This document shows positions 54,746-63,060 of a DNA stretch of 64,000 nucleotides, in pieces. Under the pieces are notes generated by a model. That model was not told the DNA's origin, did not search any database, and saw only the letters and a program-made list of their open reading frames with translations. Every line of letters begins with the position of its first letter. Within the stretch, counting starts at the first letter, position 1. Position numbers and translations under genes: made by a program. The stretch is from Pseudomonas sp. W4I3 (GTDB taxonomy: Bacteria > Pseudomonadota > Gammaproteobacteria > Pseudomonadales > Pseudomonadaceae), in the NCBI RefSeq assembly GCF_030816195.1, contig NZ_JAUSXS010000001.1, forward strand, positions 2,999,501 to 3,063,500. The letters run 5' to 3'.

Positions 54746-55726
54746 ATGAGTGACAGTACCCAGCGCATGGCCAGCGATATCGATCAGATGACCGAAGTGG
54801 CGATGCTCTATTACCTTGAGAACGTCACTCAGGAGGCCATCGCCAAGCGCTTCGACCTGTCGCGGGCCAAGGTCAGCCGTTTGCTCAAGCGTGCGCGCGA
54901 TGAAGGCATTGTCGAGGTGCGCGTGTTGCAGCACCCGGCGATGAACAACGAGCTGGAGCGGGCGCTGGTCGAGCGCTTCAAGCTTGATCGCGCCCTGATT
55001 GCGGTTGACCACAGCGACCCGGACACCCAGCGCTCGGCTGTCGCCAGCCTGGTGGCCAACTACCTGAATAAAACCCTGGGTGACGGCATGATCGTCGCGG
55101 TGGGCATGGGCCGTAACGTCGGCGCCGTGGCCGATAATGTATTTCTGCCGGTGACGCGCAACTGCACATTTGTCTGCGCCATCGGCGGTTCGCTCAAGGC
55201 GGGCGAGTACATGAACCCCGACCATATCTGCCGGCGCCTGGCCCTGCGCTTTGGTGGCGAAAGCGAAAGCCTGTACGCCCCGGCACTGGTAGCCAACCCC
55301 GAATTGCGCGGCGTGCTGATCAATAACGACACGGTCCGCTCCACCCTGGACCGTGCGCGCCGCGCCGATATTGCGCTGATCGGCATCGGCGACATGAGCG
55401 AAAACAGCAACATGGTGCGCATGGGCTGGTTCTCGCCGCAGGAAATCGCCCAGGCACGCTTGTCCGGCACGGTGGGCGACATGATGGGCTATGACTTTAT
55501 CGACATTCACGGCCAGCCGGCGGTCAACGCCATTCAAGGGCGGGTCATCGGGCTGACGGTGCAGGAGCTGTTTCGCATCCCGGACGTGGTGGCGATTGCC
55601 AGTGAGAACACCAAGGCGGCGGCGACCCTGGGCGCGTTGCGCTCCGGGGTGATCAATACCCTGGCAACGACCGTGACCAACGCCCACACTATCCTCGCGC
55701 TGGACGATGCCACCCGAAAACCCTGA
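54746..55726 (+). CDS. SorC-family sugar-binding transcriptional regulator
   Basis: 326 residues from the ATG at 54746. N-terminal HTH (TQEAIAKRFDLSRAKVSRLL) and a C-terminal phosphosugar-binding domain (GDGMIVAVGMGRNVGAVA; IALIGIGDM). The family includes EryD, the erythritol repressor. Likely controls both divergent units in response to a tetrose or tetrulose phosphate (inference). Confidence 0.85.
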   Translation: MSDSTQRMASDIDQMTEVAMLYYLENVTQEAIAKRFDLSRAKVSRLLKRARDEGIVEVRVLQHPAMNNELERALVERFKLDRALIAVDHSDPDTQRSAVASLVANYLNKTLGDGMIVAVGMGRNVGAVADNVFLPVTRNCTFVCAIGGSLKAGEYMNPDHICRRLALRFGGESESLYAPALVANPELRGVLINNDTVRSTLDRARRADIALIGIGDMSENSNMVRMGWFSPQEIAQARLSGTVGDMMGYDFIDIHGQPAVNAIQGRVIGLTVQELFRIPDVVAIASENTKAAATLGALRSGVINTLATTVTNAHTILALDDATRKP

Positions 55727-56094
55727 CACGCCAGCGGTCAAAATGTGGGAGGGGGCTTGCCCCCGATAGCGGTGTATCAACTTGCATGTTTATAGCTGGA
55801 AGACCGCCATCGGGGGCAAGCTCCCTCCCACATGGGGTTGGTGTAGGTTCTGAGGACAGGTTTTGTAATAGTTTTGCATTGTAGGAAATTCGTATTCTCG
55901 CTGTAGGATTCAAGTCCTTTTGTTACCTCAGGACTTGCATGAACACCCTCTCGGAGCCTCCCGGTCGTCTTTCCCCAAGACACCCGCTGTCACTGTCTTC
56001 GCCCAACCCCTCCCTGTTGCATCGACTAACCTTGTCCCGGTCCAATGACCGCGCTTCGTCGTGCCCGGCATTCTTGAACACAGAGACTCTATAA
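55727..56094. other. Intergenic region with REP element and possible 51-codon ORF
   Basis: This 368-bp gap contains the REP hairpin at 55743-55833 and, at 55939-56094, an open frame of 51 codons preceded by AGGA that ends directly before the terC start. The predicted peptide is Ser/Pro-rich and matches nothing I recognise; I leave it as a possibility only. No manganese (yybP-ykoY) riboswitch pattern was evident. Confidence 0.4.
55743..55833. repeat. REP inverted repeat (TGTGGGAGGGGGC class)
   Basis: ATGTGGGAGGGGGCTTGCCC and its near-complement ending GAGGGAGCT.../CTCCCTCCCACAT; inner GATAGCGGTG/CGCCATC is imperfect. Confidence 0.8.
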
Positions 56095-57663
56095 ATGGAA
56101 TGGTTAGCGGATCCAACGGCCTGGCTCGGCCTTGCGACCTTGATTGTGCTGGAACTGGTACTGGGTATCGACAACCTGGTGTTTATCGCGATCCTGGCGG
56201 ACAAGTTGCCGCCGGAGCAGCGCGACCGTGCGCGGTTGATCGGTTTGTCCCTGGCCTTGCTGATGCGCCTGGGCCTGCTGGCGAGTATTTCGTGGTTGGT
56301 GACACTGACTCAGCCGTTATTCGAGGTGTTGGACAAGAGCTTCTCCGGCCGAGACCTGATCATGCTGTTCGGTGGTGTGTTCCTGTTGTTCAAGGCCACC
56401 ATGGAATTGCACGAGCGCCTTGAGGGTCATGTCGCTCAGCACAAGGGCAGCGTGACGTATGCGATGTTCTGGCCGATCGTGGCGCAGATCGTGGTGCTCG
56501 ATGCGGTGTTCTCCCTCGATGCGGTGATTACCGCCGTGGGCATGGTCGATGAGCTGGCGGTGATGATGATCGCGGTGATCGTGTCCATCGGCCTGATGAT
56601 CGTGGCGAGCAAGCCGTTGACCCGTTTCGTCAACGCGCACCCGACGGTGATCATGCTGTGCCTGGGCTTTTTGATGATGATCGGCTTCGCGCTGACGGCC
56701 GAGGGCCTGGGCTTTCATATTCCCAAAGGCTACCTGTACGCAGCGATCGGCTTCTCGATTCTGATCGAAGTGTTCAACCAGATTGCCCGCTCGCGGCGCA
56801 AGAAGTCGGCGCAAGGCGTATTGCCGGTACGTGAGCGTACGGCCCACGCGGTGATGCGTCTGCTCGGCGGTCGCAGCCTGGCGGTGGAGGAGGTGGGTGA
56901 AGAAGTGGCTGATCTGCTGGGTGAATCGGACGCTGCGCAGGGTCCGCTGTTCGACCGGCGCGAGCGCGTGATGATCAGTGGTGTGCTGCAGTTGGCTGAA
57001 CGACCGATTCGCACCTTGATGACGCCACGGGCCAAGGTCGACTGCATTGACCTGGCGGACGGCGCCGAGAGTATCCGCCTGAAGTTGATGCATTCGTCTT
57101 ACTCGCGGCTGCCGTTGATCCGCAATGGCGCAGTCGATGAGCCCCTGGGCTTTGTGCACAAAAAGGAATTGCTCAAGGAATACCTGGCCGGCAACGAGCC
57201 GAACCTGGAACACCTGGCGCGCCGCGCCATCAACCTGCTGGAGAGCTTTTCGATCCTCAACGCTTTGGAGCAGATGCGCCAGGAGTCCACGCACATTGCG
57301 TTCGTGATCAACGAATTCGGCGACTTCATGGGGGTGCTGAGCATGACCGACATCCTGGAATCCATTGCCGGTGAATTGCCGGACGCCAGCGAAATCGAGG
57401 GGCCGGATATCGTCGAGGAGGCGGACGGCTTTCGCGCCAGTGGCGCCTTGAACCTGAGCCAGGTCGGCCAGCGCACCGGCTTCAAGGTGGCCGCTACCGA
57501 GGACTATCAAACGCTGGCTGGCCTGCTGATGAGCCTGCTCGATCGTTTGCCTGTGGTGGGCGATAGCCTGGAACATGAGGGCTGGCAACTAACGGTGGCG
57601 GCGGTTGAAGAACGACGGGTGACGCAGGTGCTGTTGCGGCCTTGCTCCGGTCATAAAGGCTGA
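56095..57663 (+). CDS. TerC-CBS-CorC membrane protein (YoaE-like)
   Basis: 522 residues. An N-terminal TerC domain of about seven membrane segments carries [17 protein letters not shown] and [14 protein letters not shown], the two acidic motifs of the family. CBS domains ([40 protein letters not shown]) and a CorC/HlyC transporter-associated domain follow. Length matches E. coli YoaE. Proposed roles are metal-ion export or membrane-protein metalation; not decided here. Its 3' end overlaps a convergent thioredoxin-like gene by 170 nt. Confidence 0.88.
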   Translation: MEWLADPTAWLGLATLIVLELVLGIDNLVFIAILADKLPPEQRDRARLIGLSLALLMRLGLLASISWLVTLTQPLFEVLDKSFSGRDLIMLFGGVFLLFKATMELHERLEGHVAQHKGSVTYAMFWPIVAQIVVLDAVFSLDAVITAVGMVDELAVMMIAVIVSIGLMIVASKPLTRFVNAHPTVIMLCLGFLMMIGFALTAEGLGFHIPKGYLYAAIGFSILIEVFNQIARSRRKKSAQGVLPVRERTAHAVMRLLGGRSLAVEEVGEEVADLLGESDAAQGPLFDRRERVMISGVLQLAERPIRTLMTPRAKVDCIDLADGAESIRLKLMHSSYSRLPLIRNGAVDEPLGFVHKKELLKEYLAGNEPNLEHLARRAINLLESFSILNALEQMRQESTHIAFVINEFGDFMGVLSMTDILESIAGELPDASEIEGPDIVEEADGFRASGALNLSQVGQRTGFKVAATEDYQTLAGLLMSLLDRLPVVGDSLEHEGWQLTVAAVEERRVTQVLLRPCSGHKG

Positions 57664-57973
57664 ACAGTGCTTCGACAAACGCCTGCTGTTGCTCCACTGC
57701 GCCGAACCCTTTGTGCAGTTCGACCTGGTTGCCGCGCTCGTAGACCAGCAGCGTTGGGGTGCCCGTTACGTCAGGGTGCCTCGGGGTGTGCGCGCAATCG
57801 AGCACCATGCTCACGATCCATGGATGTTGCCAGGCAACCTTTTCGAATAAGGGCACTGCGCTGGCGCAGGCGGGGCAGTGCTCTGAAACGAACAGCATGA
57901 AGACGGGGCGCGGTGTGTTCAGCACGCGCTGGAAGTCCTTGGCGCTGGAAATTGTTCGCGTGGCTGCGCCCAT
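57494..57973 (-). CDS. Thioredoxin-like protein with antisense-derived C-terminal tail
   Basis: 159 residues from the ATG at 57971-57973 (GGAGATC upstream). Residues 1 to about 108 are a thioredoxin fold with the CPAC active site at Cys33-Cys36 (SEHCPACAS) and the cis-proline in TGTPTLLVY. From about residue 104 the frame runs antisense into the terC-like gene, and the tail is Pro/Ala-rich low-complexity sequence. The original stop may have been lost by a small indel, or the tail may be real. Cytoplasmic, no signal peptide. Confidence 0.65.
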   Translation of the reverse strand: MGAATRTISSAKDFQRVLNTPRPVFMLFVSEHCPACASAVPLFEKVAWQHPWIVSMVLDCAHTPRHPDVTGTPTLLVYERGNQVELHKGFGAVEQQQAFVEALFSLYDRSKAATAPASPVVLQPPPPLVASPHVPGYRPPQANDRAGSSAGQPAFDSPR

Positions 57974-58046
57974 GGTGATCTCCTGCCGGTAGCGTGGGTG
58001 TGTGCCAACGCTAAGCCGGTGCATCACCCGCGTCTACTGTCAACTC

Positions 58047-58295
58047 TCACAGGTCCGGCTGCTGCTCCAGCCGTTCCCTAGCCTTGCGCGCCTGGCCTGC
58101 GCATTTTCGGTATTCCTCATTGTCACGCGACGCTTTGGCTTCCCGATAGTCATGGTGATTCTGGCTGGTGTAGTTGGTGTCGAAGGCTTCCTTGAGTTTC
58201 TGCAGTTCGTCCTTGCAGTCGCGGCGGTCGTTGCTGGCGAAGGCATTACCGGCAATCAGCGTGCCGATGATCAACAGGCTAAGGCTGAGTTTCAT
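58047..58295 (-). CDS. Small secreted charged protein
   Basis: 82 residues with a signal peptide (MKLSLSLLIIGTLIAGNAFA). The mature part is a charged helical stretch with two cysteines (RRDCKDEL and YRKCAGQA), which could form a disulfide. I do not recognise a family. Upstream lies a long REP inverted repeat. Confidence 0.65.
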   Translation of the reverse strand: MKLSLSLLIIGTLIAGNAFASNDRRDCKDELQKLKEAFDTNYTSQNHHDYREAKASRDNEEYRKCAGQARKARERLEQQPDL

Positions 58296-58309
58296 CAGGG
58301 CAGGGTCCT

Positions 58310-58438
58310 TGTAGGAGCGAGGCGGGCGGCTAGCCCTTGCTCGCGAAAAACGTCAACGATAACGCGGGCAGCCTGTGCTTCAACCGGTGGCTGGGCGTTC
58401 TACGCGAGCAAGGGCTAGCCGCCCGCCTCGCTCCTACA
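58310..58438. repeat. Long perfect inverted repeat, 36-bp arms
   Basis: The arms at 58310-58345 and 58403-58438 are exact reverse complements over 36 bp, with a 57-nt loop. The outer part is the TGTAGGAGCGAG REP class, and GGCGGGCGGCTAGCCC is inserted in the stem compared with 13473 and 46508. Confidence 0.85.
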
Positions 58439-58655
58439 GGCTAGCCCATCGCGTTGAATCTGCCATCTGCCCGGTGTTGGTGCGCAGTAACACCGTTTGA
58501 GGCCTAGCGTAGCAGTCTGCCTATCGGTGATGGCGCAGCGCCTTGACCGTGTTGATGACTATCTCCCTGATACCCAAAGCATTTTCCTACAGCATATTTT
58601 TCTGCCGGCACCTATGGCACACTTTCTGCTGTCTATTCCGTTGTTACATACTAAG

Positions 58656-58671
58656 TTCCGGTATAGCGGAA
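58656..58671. promoter_or_regulatory. Candidate IclR operator before the amino-acid ABC operon
   Basis: TTCCG-N6-CGGAA, a perfect 5-bp inverted repeat, lies 25-40 bp before the binding-protein start, where a repressor or activator would overlap the promoter. The IclR gene of the same operon is the obvious candidate. No second copy found. Confidence 0.4.
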
Positions 58672-58695
58672 TACACAACCCCTGGAGTGCTTGTC

Positions 58696-59544
58696 ATGCA
58701 TCACCGACCTTCCGTGTTCAAAGCGTGTGTTTTTCTCTTCGCCGCATCGGCTACCGTCGCCAGCCTCGCGCAGGCGGCGGACAGCAAACTCGATGATGTG
58801 CTCAAGCGTGGGCACCTCATCGTGGGTACAGGCAGTACCAATGCGCCGTGGCACTTCCAGGGAGCGGATGGCAAGTTGCAGGGGTTTGATATCGACATCG
58901 GCCGCATCGTGGCCAAGGGTTTGTTCAACGACCCGAGCAAGGTCGAGTTCGTGGTGCAGTCTTCCGACGCGCGTATTCCCAACCTGCTGACCGACAAGGT
59001 CGACATGAGTTGTCAGTTCATCACCGTCACCGCCAGCCGTGCGCAGCAAGTGGCCTTCACCTTGCCGTATTACCGCGAAGGCGTGGGTCTGTTGCTGCCG
59101 AACACCAGCAAGTACAAGGAAATCGAAGACCTGCAGGCGGCCGGTGATGGCGTTACCGTCGCGGTGCTGCAGAACGTGTATGCCGAAGAACTGGTGCACC
59201 AGGCGCTGCCCAAGGCCAAGGTCGACCAGTACGACAGCGTCGACCTGATGTACCAGGCCGTGAACTCCGGTCGCGCCGATGCCGCCGCCACCGATCAGTC
59301 TTCGGTCAAATACCTGATGGTGCAGAACCCCGGCCGCTACCGCAGCCCGACCTACGCCTGGAGCCCGCAAACCTACGCGTGCGCGGTCAAGCGCGGCGAC
59401 CAGGACTGGCTGAACTTCGTCAATACCGCCCTGCATGAAGCCATGACCGGCGTCGAATTCCCCACCTACAAGGCGTCGTTCAAGCAATGGTTCGGCGTTG
59501 ACCTGCCAGAACCGGCGATTGGTTTTCCTGTGGAATTCAAGTGA
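58696..59544 (+). CDS. Polar amino-acid ABC transporter substrate-binding protein
   Basis: 282 residues from the ATG at 58696, which gives a signal peptide ending SLAQA. Family-3 binding-protein motifs: LIVGTGSTNAPWHFQG, GKLQGFDIDIGRIVAKGLF and FVVQSSDARIPNLLTDKVDM. First gene of an operon with two permeases, an ATPase and RidA. The ligand is probably the amino acid handled by the downstream deaminase. Confidence 0.88.
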   Translation: MHHRPSVFKACVFLFAASATVASLAQAADSKLDDVLKRGHLIVGTGSTNAPWHFQGADGKLQGFDIDIGRIVAKGLFNDPSKVEFVVQSSDARIPNLLTDKVDMSCQFITVTASRAQQVAFTLPYYREGVGLLLPNTSKYKEIEDLQAAGDGVTVAVLQNVYAEELVHQALPKAKVDQYDSVDLMYQAVNSGRADAAATDQSSVKYLMVQNPGRYRSPTYAWSPQTYACAVKRGDQDWLNFVNTALHEAMTGVEFPTYKASFKQWFGVDLPEPAIGFPVEFK

Positions 59545-59556
59545 CCCGCACCAATC

Positions 59557-59578
59557 GGGGCGCGCTTGACGGCGCCCC
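59557..59578 (+). other. Intercistronic stem-loop after the binding-protein gene
   Basis: GGGGCGC and GCGCCCC pair perfectly over 7 bp around an 8-nt loop, with no T-run. Such loops after binding-protein genes commonly raise their mRNA level relative to the membrane components. It is a feature of the RNA rather than a full terminator. Confidence 0.5.
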
Positions 59579-59596
59579 ATTCAGGTACTGCCGACC

Positions 59597-60259
59597 ATGA
59601 ACTATCAGTTGAACTTTGCCGCCGTGTGGCGTGATTTCGACACCTTGCTCGCCGGGCTCGGCCTGGGCCTGCAGTTGGCCTTGCTGTCGATCGCCATCGG
59701 CTGCGTGATCGGCCTGCTGATGGCGTTTGCCATGCTGTCCAGGCACCGCGCGTTGCGGGTGCTCGCTTCGGTGTATGTGACGGTGATCCGCAATACGCCG
59801 ATCCTGGTGCTGATCCTGTTGATCTACTTTGCCTTGCCGTCACTGGGCATCCGCCTGGATAAAATCCCCTCGTTCATCATCACCTTGTCGCTGTACGCCG
59901 GGGCCTATCTGACCGAAGTGTTCCGTGCCGGGCTGTTGAATATTCCCAAGGGCTTGCGCGAAGCCGGGTTGGCGATTGGCCTGGGCGAGTGGCGCATCCG
60001 CGCTTACATCACGGTGCCGGTTATGCTGCGCAACGTGTTGCCAGCGCTGTCGAACAACTTTATCTCGCTGTTCAAGGACACCTCCCTGGCCGCTGCGATT
60101 GCGGTACCGGAGCTGACCTACTACGCCCGCAAGATCAACGTCGAAAGCTACCGGGTGATTGAAACCTGGCTGGTGACGACCGCGCTCTACGTGGCCGCCT
60201 GTTACCTCATTGCCATGCTGCTCCGTTACCTGGAACAGCGTCTGGCGATCCGTCGTTAA
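59597..60259 (+). CDS. Amino-acid ABC transporter permease (HisM/GlnP family)
   Basis: 220 residues with about five membrane segments; the EAA loop is visible in GLREAGLAIGLGEWRIRAYITVP. It pairs with the next permease to form the translocation pore. Confidence 0.9.
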   Translation: MNYQLNFAAVWRDFDTLLAGLGLGLQLALLSIAIGCVIGLLMAFAMLSRHRALRVLASVYVTVIRNTPILVLILLIYFALPSLGIRLDKIPSFIITLSLYAGAYLTEVFRAGLLNIPKGLREAGLAIGLGEWRIRAYITVPVMLRNVLPALSNNFISLFKDTSLAAAIAVPELTYYARKINVESYRVIETWLVTTALYVAACYLIAMLLRYLEQRLAIRR

Positions 60260-60271
60260 GGAGGGTTCCCC

Positions 60272-60934
60272 ATGTACGAATCGCCTAGCTGGCTGCATGA
60301 ATTGTGGGTCGCCCGGGAGACGCTGTGGGCGGGGTTTCAGACCAGTATCTATTGCTCGGCGCTGGCCATTATCTTCGGCACCCTGATCGGTATCTTCGCC
60401 GGGTTGGTGCTGACGTACGGCAAGTTCTGGATGCGTGCGCCGTTTCGTCTGTATGTCGACCTGATTCGTGGCACCCCGGTATTTGTGCTGGTGTTGGCCT
60501 GTTTCTACATGCTGCCGGCGCTCGGTTGGCAGATCAGCGCGTTCCAGGCCGGCGCGGTCGGGCTCACGCTGTTCTGTGGCTCCCACGTCGCGGAAATCGT
60601 GCGCGGTGCGCTGCAGGCCATCCCTCGTGGACAACTGGAAGCGGGCAAGGCGATTGGCCTGACGTTCTACCAGTCCCTGGGCTACGTGCTGTTGCCTCAG
60701 GCGCTGCGGCAGATCCTGCCGACCTGGGTCAATTCCTCCACGGAAATCGTCAAAGCCTCGACCTTGCTCTCGGTGATCGGCGTGGCCGAGTTGCTGCTGA
60801 GCACCCAGCAGGTCATTGCACGCACCTTCATGACCCTGGAGTTCTACCTGTTCGCAGGCTTTATGTTCTTTGTCATCAACTACGCCATCGAATTGTTCGG
60901 GCGCTACATTGAAAAGCGGGTGGCCTTGCCATGA
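60272..60934 (+). CDS. Amino-acid ABC transporter permease
   Basis: 220 residues with about five membrane segments. The EAA loop is [20 protein letters not shown], preceded by [17 protein letters not shown]. It overlaps the ATPase gene by 4 nt (ATGA) and follows the other permease by 12 nt with GGAGG upstream. Confidence 0.9.
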   Translation: MYESPSWLHELWVARETLWAGFQTSIYCSALAIIFGTLIGIFAGLVLTYGKFWMRAPFRLYVDLIRGTPVFVLVLACFYMLPALGWQISAFQAGAVGLTLFCGSHVAEIVRGALQAIPRGQLEAGKAIGLTFYQSLGYVLLPQALRQILPTWVNSSTEIVKASTLLSVIGVAELLLSTQQVIARTFMTLEFYLFAGFMFFVINYAIELFGRYIEKRVALP

Positions 60935-61713
60935 ACCAACCTCAAACACTCCAACCGCTGCTGAACATTCGCGGCCTGCGCAAGCAATACGGGGACGTGG
61001 AAGTGCTCAAGGGTGTCGACTTGAGCATGCAACGCGGCAACGTGGTGACCTTGATCGGCTCCAGCGGCTCGGGTAAGACCACGCTGTTGCGTTGCGTCAA
61101 CCTGCTGGAAGAATTCCAGGGCGGGCAGATCACCCTCGATGGCGAGTCCATCGGCTACAGCGACGTGTCCGGCAAGCGCGTGCGTCACCCCGAGCGGGTG
61201 ATCGCCCAGCACCGCGCCATGACCGGCATGGCGTTCCAGCAGTTCAACCTGTTCCCGCATTTGACGGCCCTGCAGAACGTCACCCTGGGCTTGTTGAAAG
61301 TTAAGAAAATGCCTAAGGACGAGGCCGTGTCGCTCGCGGAAAAATGGCTCGACCGTGTGGGACTTCTGGAACGTCGCAATCATTTTCCCGGTCAGCTATC
61401 CGGCGGCCAGCAACAGCGCGTGGCGATTGCGCGGGCGATTGCGATGAATCCCAGCCTGATGCTCTTCGACGAAGTCACCTCGGCCCTCGACCCCGAGTTG
61501 GTGGGTGAAGTGCTCAGCGTGATCAAGGGGCTGGCGGAGGAGGGCATGACCATGTTGCTGGTCACTCACGAAATGCGCTTTGCCTATGAAGTCTCGGACC
61601 AGATCGTGTTCATGAACCAGGGCCGCATCGAAGAGCAGGGTTCGGCTAAAGACATTTTCGAGCGGCCGCAATCGCCGCGTCTGGCGGAATTTCTCAAGAA
61701 CATTCGTTTTTAA
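60931..61713 (+). CDS. Amino-acid ABC transporter ATPase (GlnQ/HisP family)
   Basis: 260 residues. Walker [11 protein letters not shown]-loop [11 protein letters not shown], signature [15 protein letters not shown], Walker [15 protein letters not shown] and H-loop VTHEM are all intact. Confidence 0.94.
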   Translation: MNQPQTLQPLLNIRGLRKQYGDVEVLKGVDLSMQRGNVVTLIGSSGSGKTTLLRCVNLLEEFQGGQITLDGESIGYSDVSGKRVRHPERVIAQHRAMTGMAFQQFNLFPHLTALQNVTLGLLKVKKMPKDEAVSLAEKWLDRVGLLERRNHFPGQLSGGQQQRVAIARAIAMNPSLMLFDEVTSALDPELVGEVLSVIKGLAEEGMTMLLVTHEMRFAYEVSDQIVFMNQGRIEEQGSAKDIFERPQSPRLAEFLKNIRF

Positions 61714-61728
61714 TCAGGAGCTATTTTT

Positions 61729-62118
61729 ATGAGCATTACTCGTTACGGTACCGGCAGCACCGCCGGCGGCGGCCAACCACGGCCTTTCGCGCGCGCCGTA
61801 GAGGCCGATGGCTGGCTGTATGTGTCGGGCCAGGTGCCGGCGGTGGACGGTGAGATCATCAACGGCGGCATCATCGAGCAAACCCGCCAGACCCTGCGTA
61901 ACGTGGTGGCGATTCTCGAAGAGGCCGGCTACGAATTGAAAGACGTGGTGCGCGTCGGCGTGTGGCTGGAAGATCCACGGGATTTCTGGAGTTTCAACAA
62001 AGTGTTTGGCGAATACTTCACCCCGGAACACGCCCCGGCGCGTGCGTGCGTGCAGGCCAACATGATGGTCGATTGCAAGGTTGAGATCGATTGCGTGGCT
62101 TACAAGAAAAAGGGCTAA
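61729..62118 (+). CDS. RidA/YjgF-family imine deaminase
   Basis: 129 residues. YVSGQVPAVDGEI and the C-terminal RNVVAILEEAGYELKDVVRV and PARACVQA (conserved Arg) are RidA motifs. It hydrolyses reactive enamine or imine intermediates released by PLP-dependent dehydratases. Its position in one cluster with a PLP-dependent deaminase fits that role. Confidence 0.9.
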   Translation: MSITRYGTGSTAGGGQPRPFARAVEADGWLYVSGQVPAVDGEIINGGIIEQTRQTLRNVVAILEEAGYELKDVVRVGVWLEDPRDFWSFNKVFGEYFTPEHAPARACVQANMMVDCKVEIDCVAYKKKG

Positions 62119-62150
62119 ATTGCCCGGATCTTGAGCACGCTGTAGATCAA

Positions 62151-62239
62151 TGTGGGAGGGGGCTTGCCCCCGATAGCGGTGTATAAGTAACAGATGTGTC
62201 CACTGGCACACCGCCATCGGGAGCAAGCCCCCTCCCACA
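62151..62239. repeat. REP inverted repeat (TGTGGGAGGGGGC class)
   Basis: TGTGGGAGGGGGCTTGCCCC with the complementary arm ending at 62239; inner GATAGCGGTG/CACCGCCATC has one mismatch. It separates the RidA and IclR genes. Confidence 0.85.
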
Positions 62240-62286
62240 AGTGATCTCTGCCACACCCTAGCACTTTGACGGGACTTGACACTGCC

Positions 62287-63051
62287 ATGACCGAAGACAC
62301 CATCAAACGCCGCGCCAAAGGCCTGGACCGTGCGTTCGATATCCTCGATTTTCTCAAGGAAATCGGCCAGCCGCTGCGCCCGAATGATATCGCCAGTGGC
62401 ATCGGCAGCCCCAAGTCCACGGTCTACGAACTGGTCGCCTCGCTGCTCGAGCGCCGTATCCTGGAAACCGTGGGCAAGGACGGCCACGTCTACCTCGGAC
62501 GCCAGCTGTATTTCCTCGGCCAGGCGCACCTGCGTCACTTCGACCTGACCCGCGAGGCCGACCACGCCTTGCAGGAAATCGTCAGCCAGACCCACGAAAC
62601 CGCGCAGATGTGCCTGCTCAACGGGCGCAAATACACGGTGGCGCTGATGCGCGAAGGCGAGCGGCATTTCCGCATTTCCTCGGACATCGGCGAAAACGCG
62701 CCAATCCCCTGGACCGCCTCCGGGCGCCTGTTGCTCGGGCATTTGAGCGACCGGCAAATCACCGACCTGATCGACCCCGACGATTTCATCCTGCCCGATG
62801 GCCAGCGCCTGCCGCTGGAAACCTTTCTGGCACAGATCCGCCAGGCCACCCTCGACGGGTTCTTTTCCTTCGACAGCGTGGCCGACACCTTCACCCATTG
62901 CTTTGCTGCCCCGGTGCGCGACGCGCAGGGCGTCAGCATTGCGACGCTGTGCATCGTTGCCCCGCGGGCCGATGCGAGCAAAAACTATAACGACTATCGC
63001 CGGGTGCTGATCGACAGCGCCAACAACCTGGCCCGGCGTATCAACGAATAG
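62287..63051 (+). CDS. IclR-family transcriptional regulator
   Basis: 254 residues from the ATG at 62287. N-terminal winged HTH (QPLRPNDIASGIGSPKSTVY) and a C-terminal effector domain (IPWTASGRLLLGHLSD; APVRDAQGVSIATLCIVAP). It probably controls the transporter and deaminase genes; the effector would be an amino or keto acid. Confidence 0.9.
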   Translation: MTEDTIKRRAKGLDRAFDILDFLKEIGQPLRPNDIASGIGSPKSTVYELVASLLERRILETVGKDGHVYLGRQLYFLGQAHLRHFDLTREADHALQEIVSQTHETAQMCLLNGRKYTVALMREGERHFRISSDIGENAPIPWTASGRLLLGHLSDRQITDLIDPDDFILPDGQRLPLETFLAQIRQATLDGFFSFDSVADTFTHCFAAPVRDAQGVSIATLCIVAPRADASKNYNDYRRVLIDSANNLARRINE

Positions 63052-63060
63052 GAATTTTCC

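Larger units (their letters stand above)
58296..58695. other. Intergenic region with 36-bp perfect inverted repeat and candidate operator
   Basis: This 400-bp gap between divergent genes holds the long inverted repeat at 58310-58438 and a small palindrome at 58656-58671 before the amino-acid ABC operon. I see no other gene in 58439-58655. Confidence 0.5.

Noticed and set aside
55834-56094. yybP-ykoY manganese riboswitch upstream of the TerC-like gene
   Set aside because: The conserved loop sequences and paired stems of that riboswitch are not recognisable in this leader.
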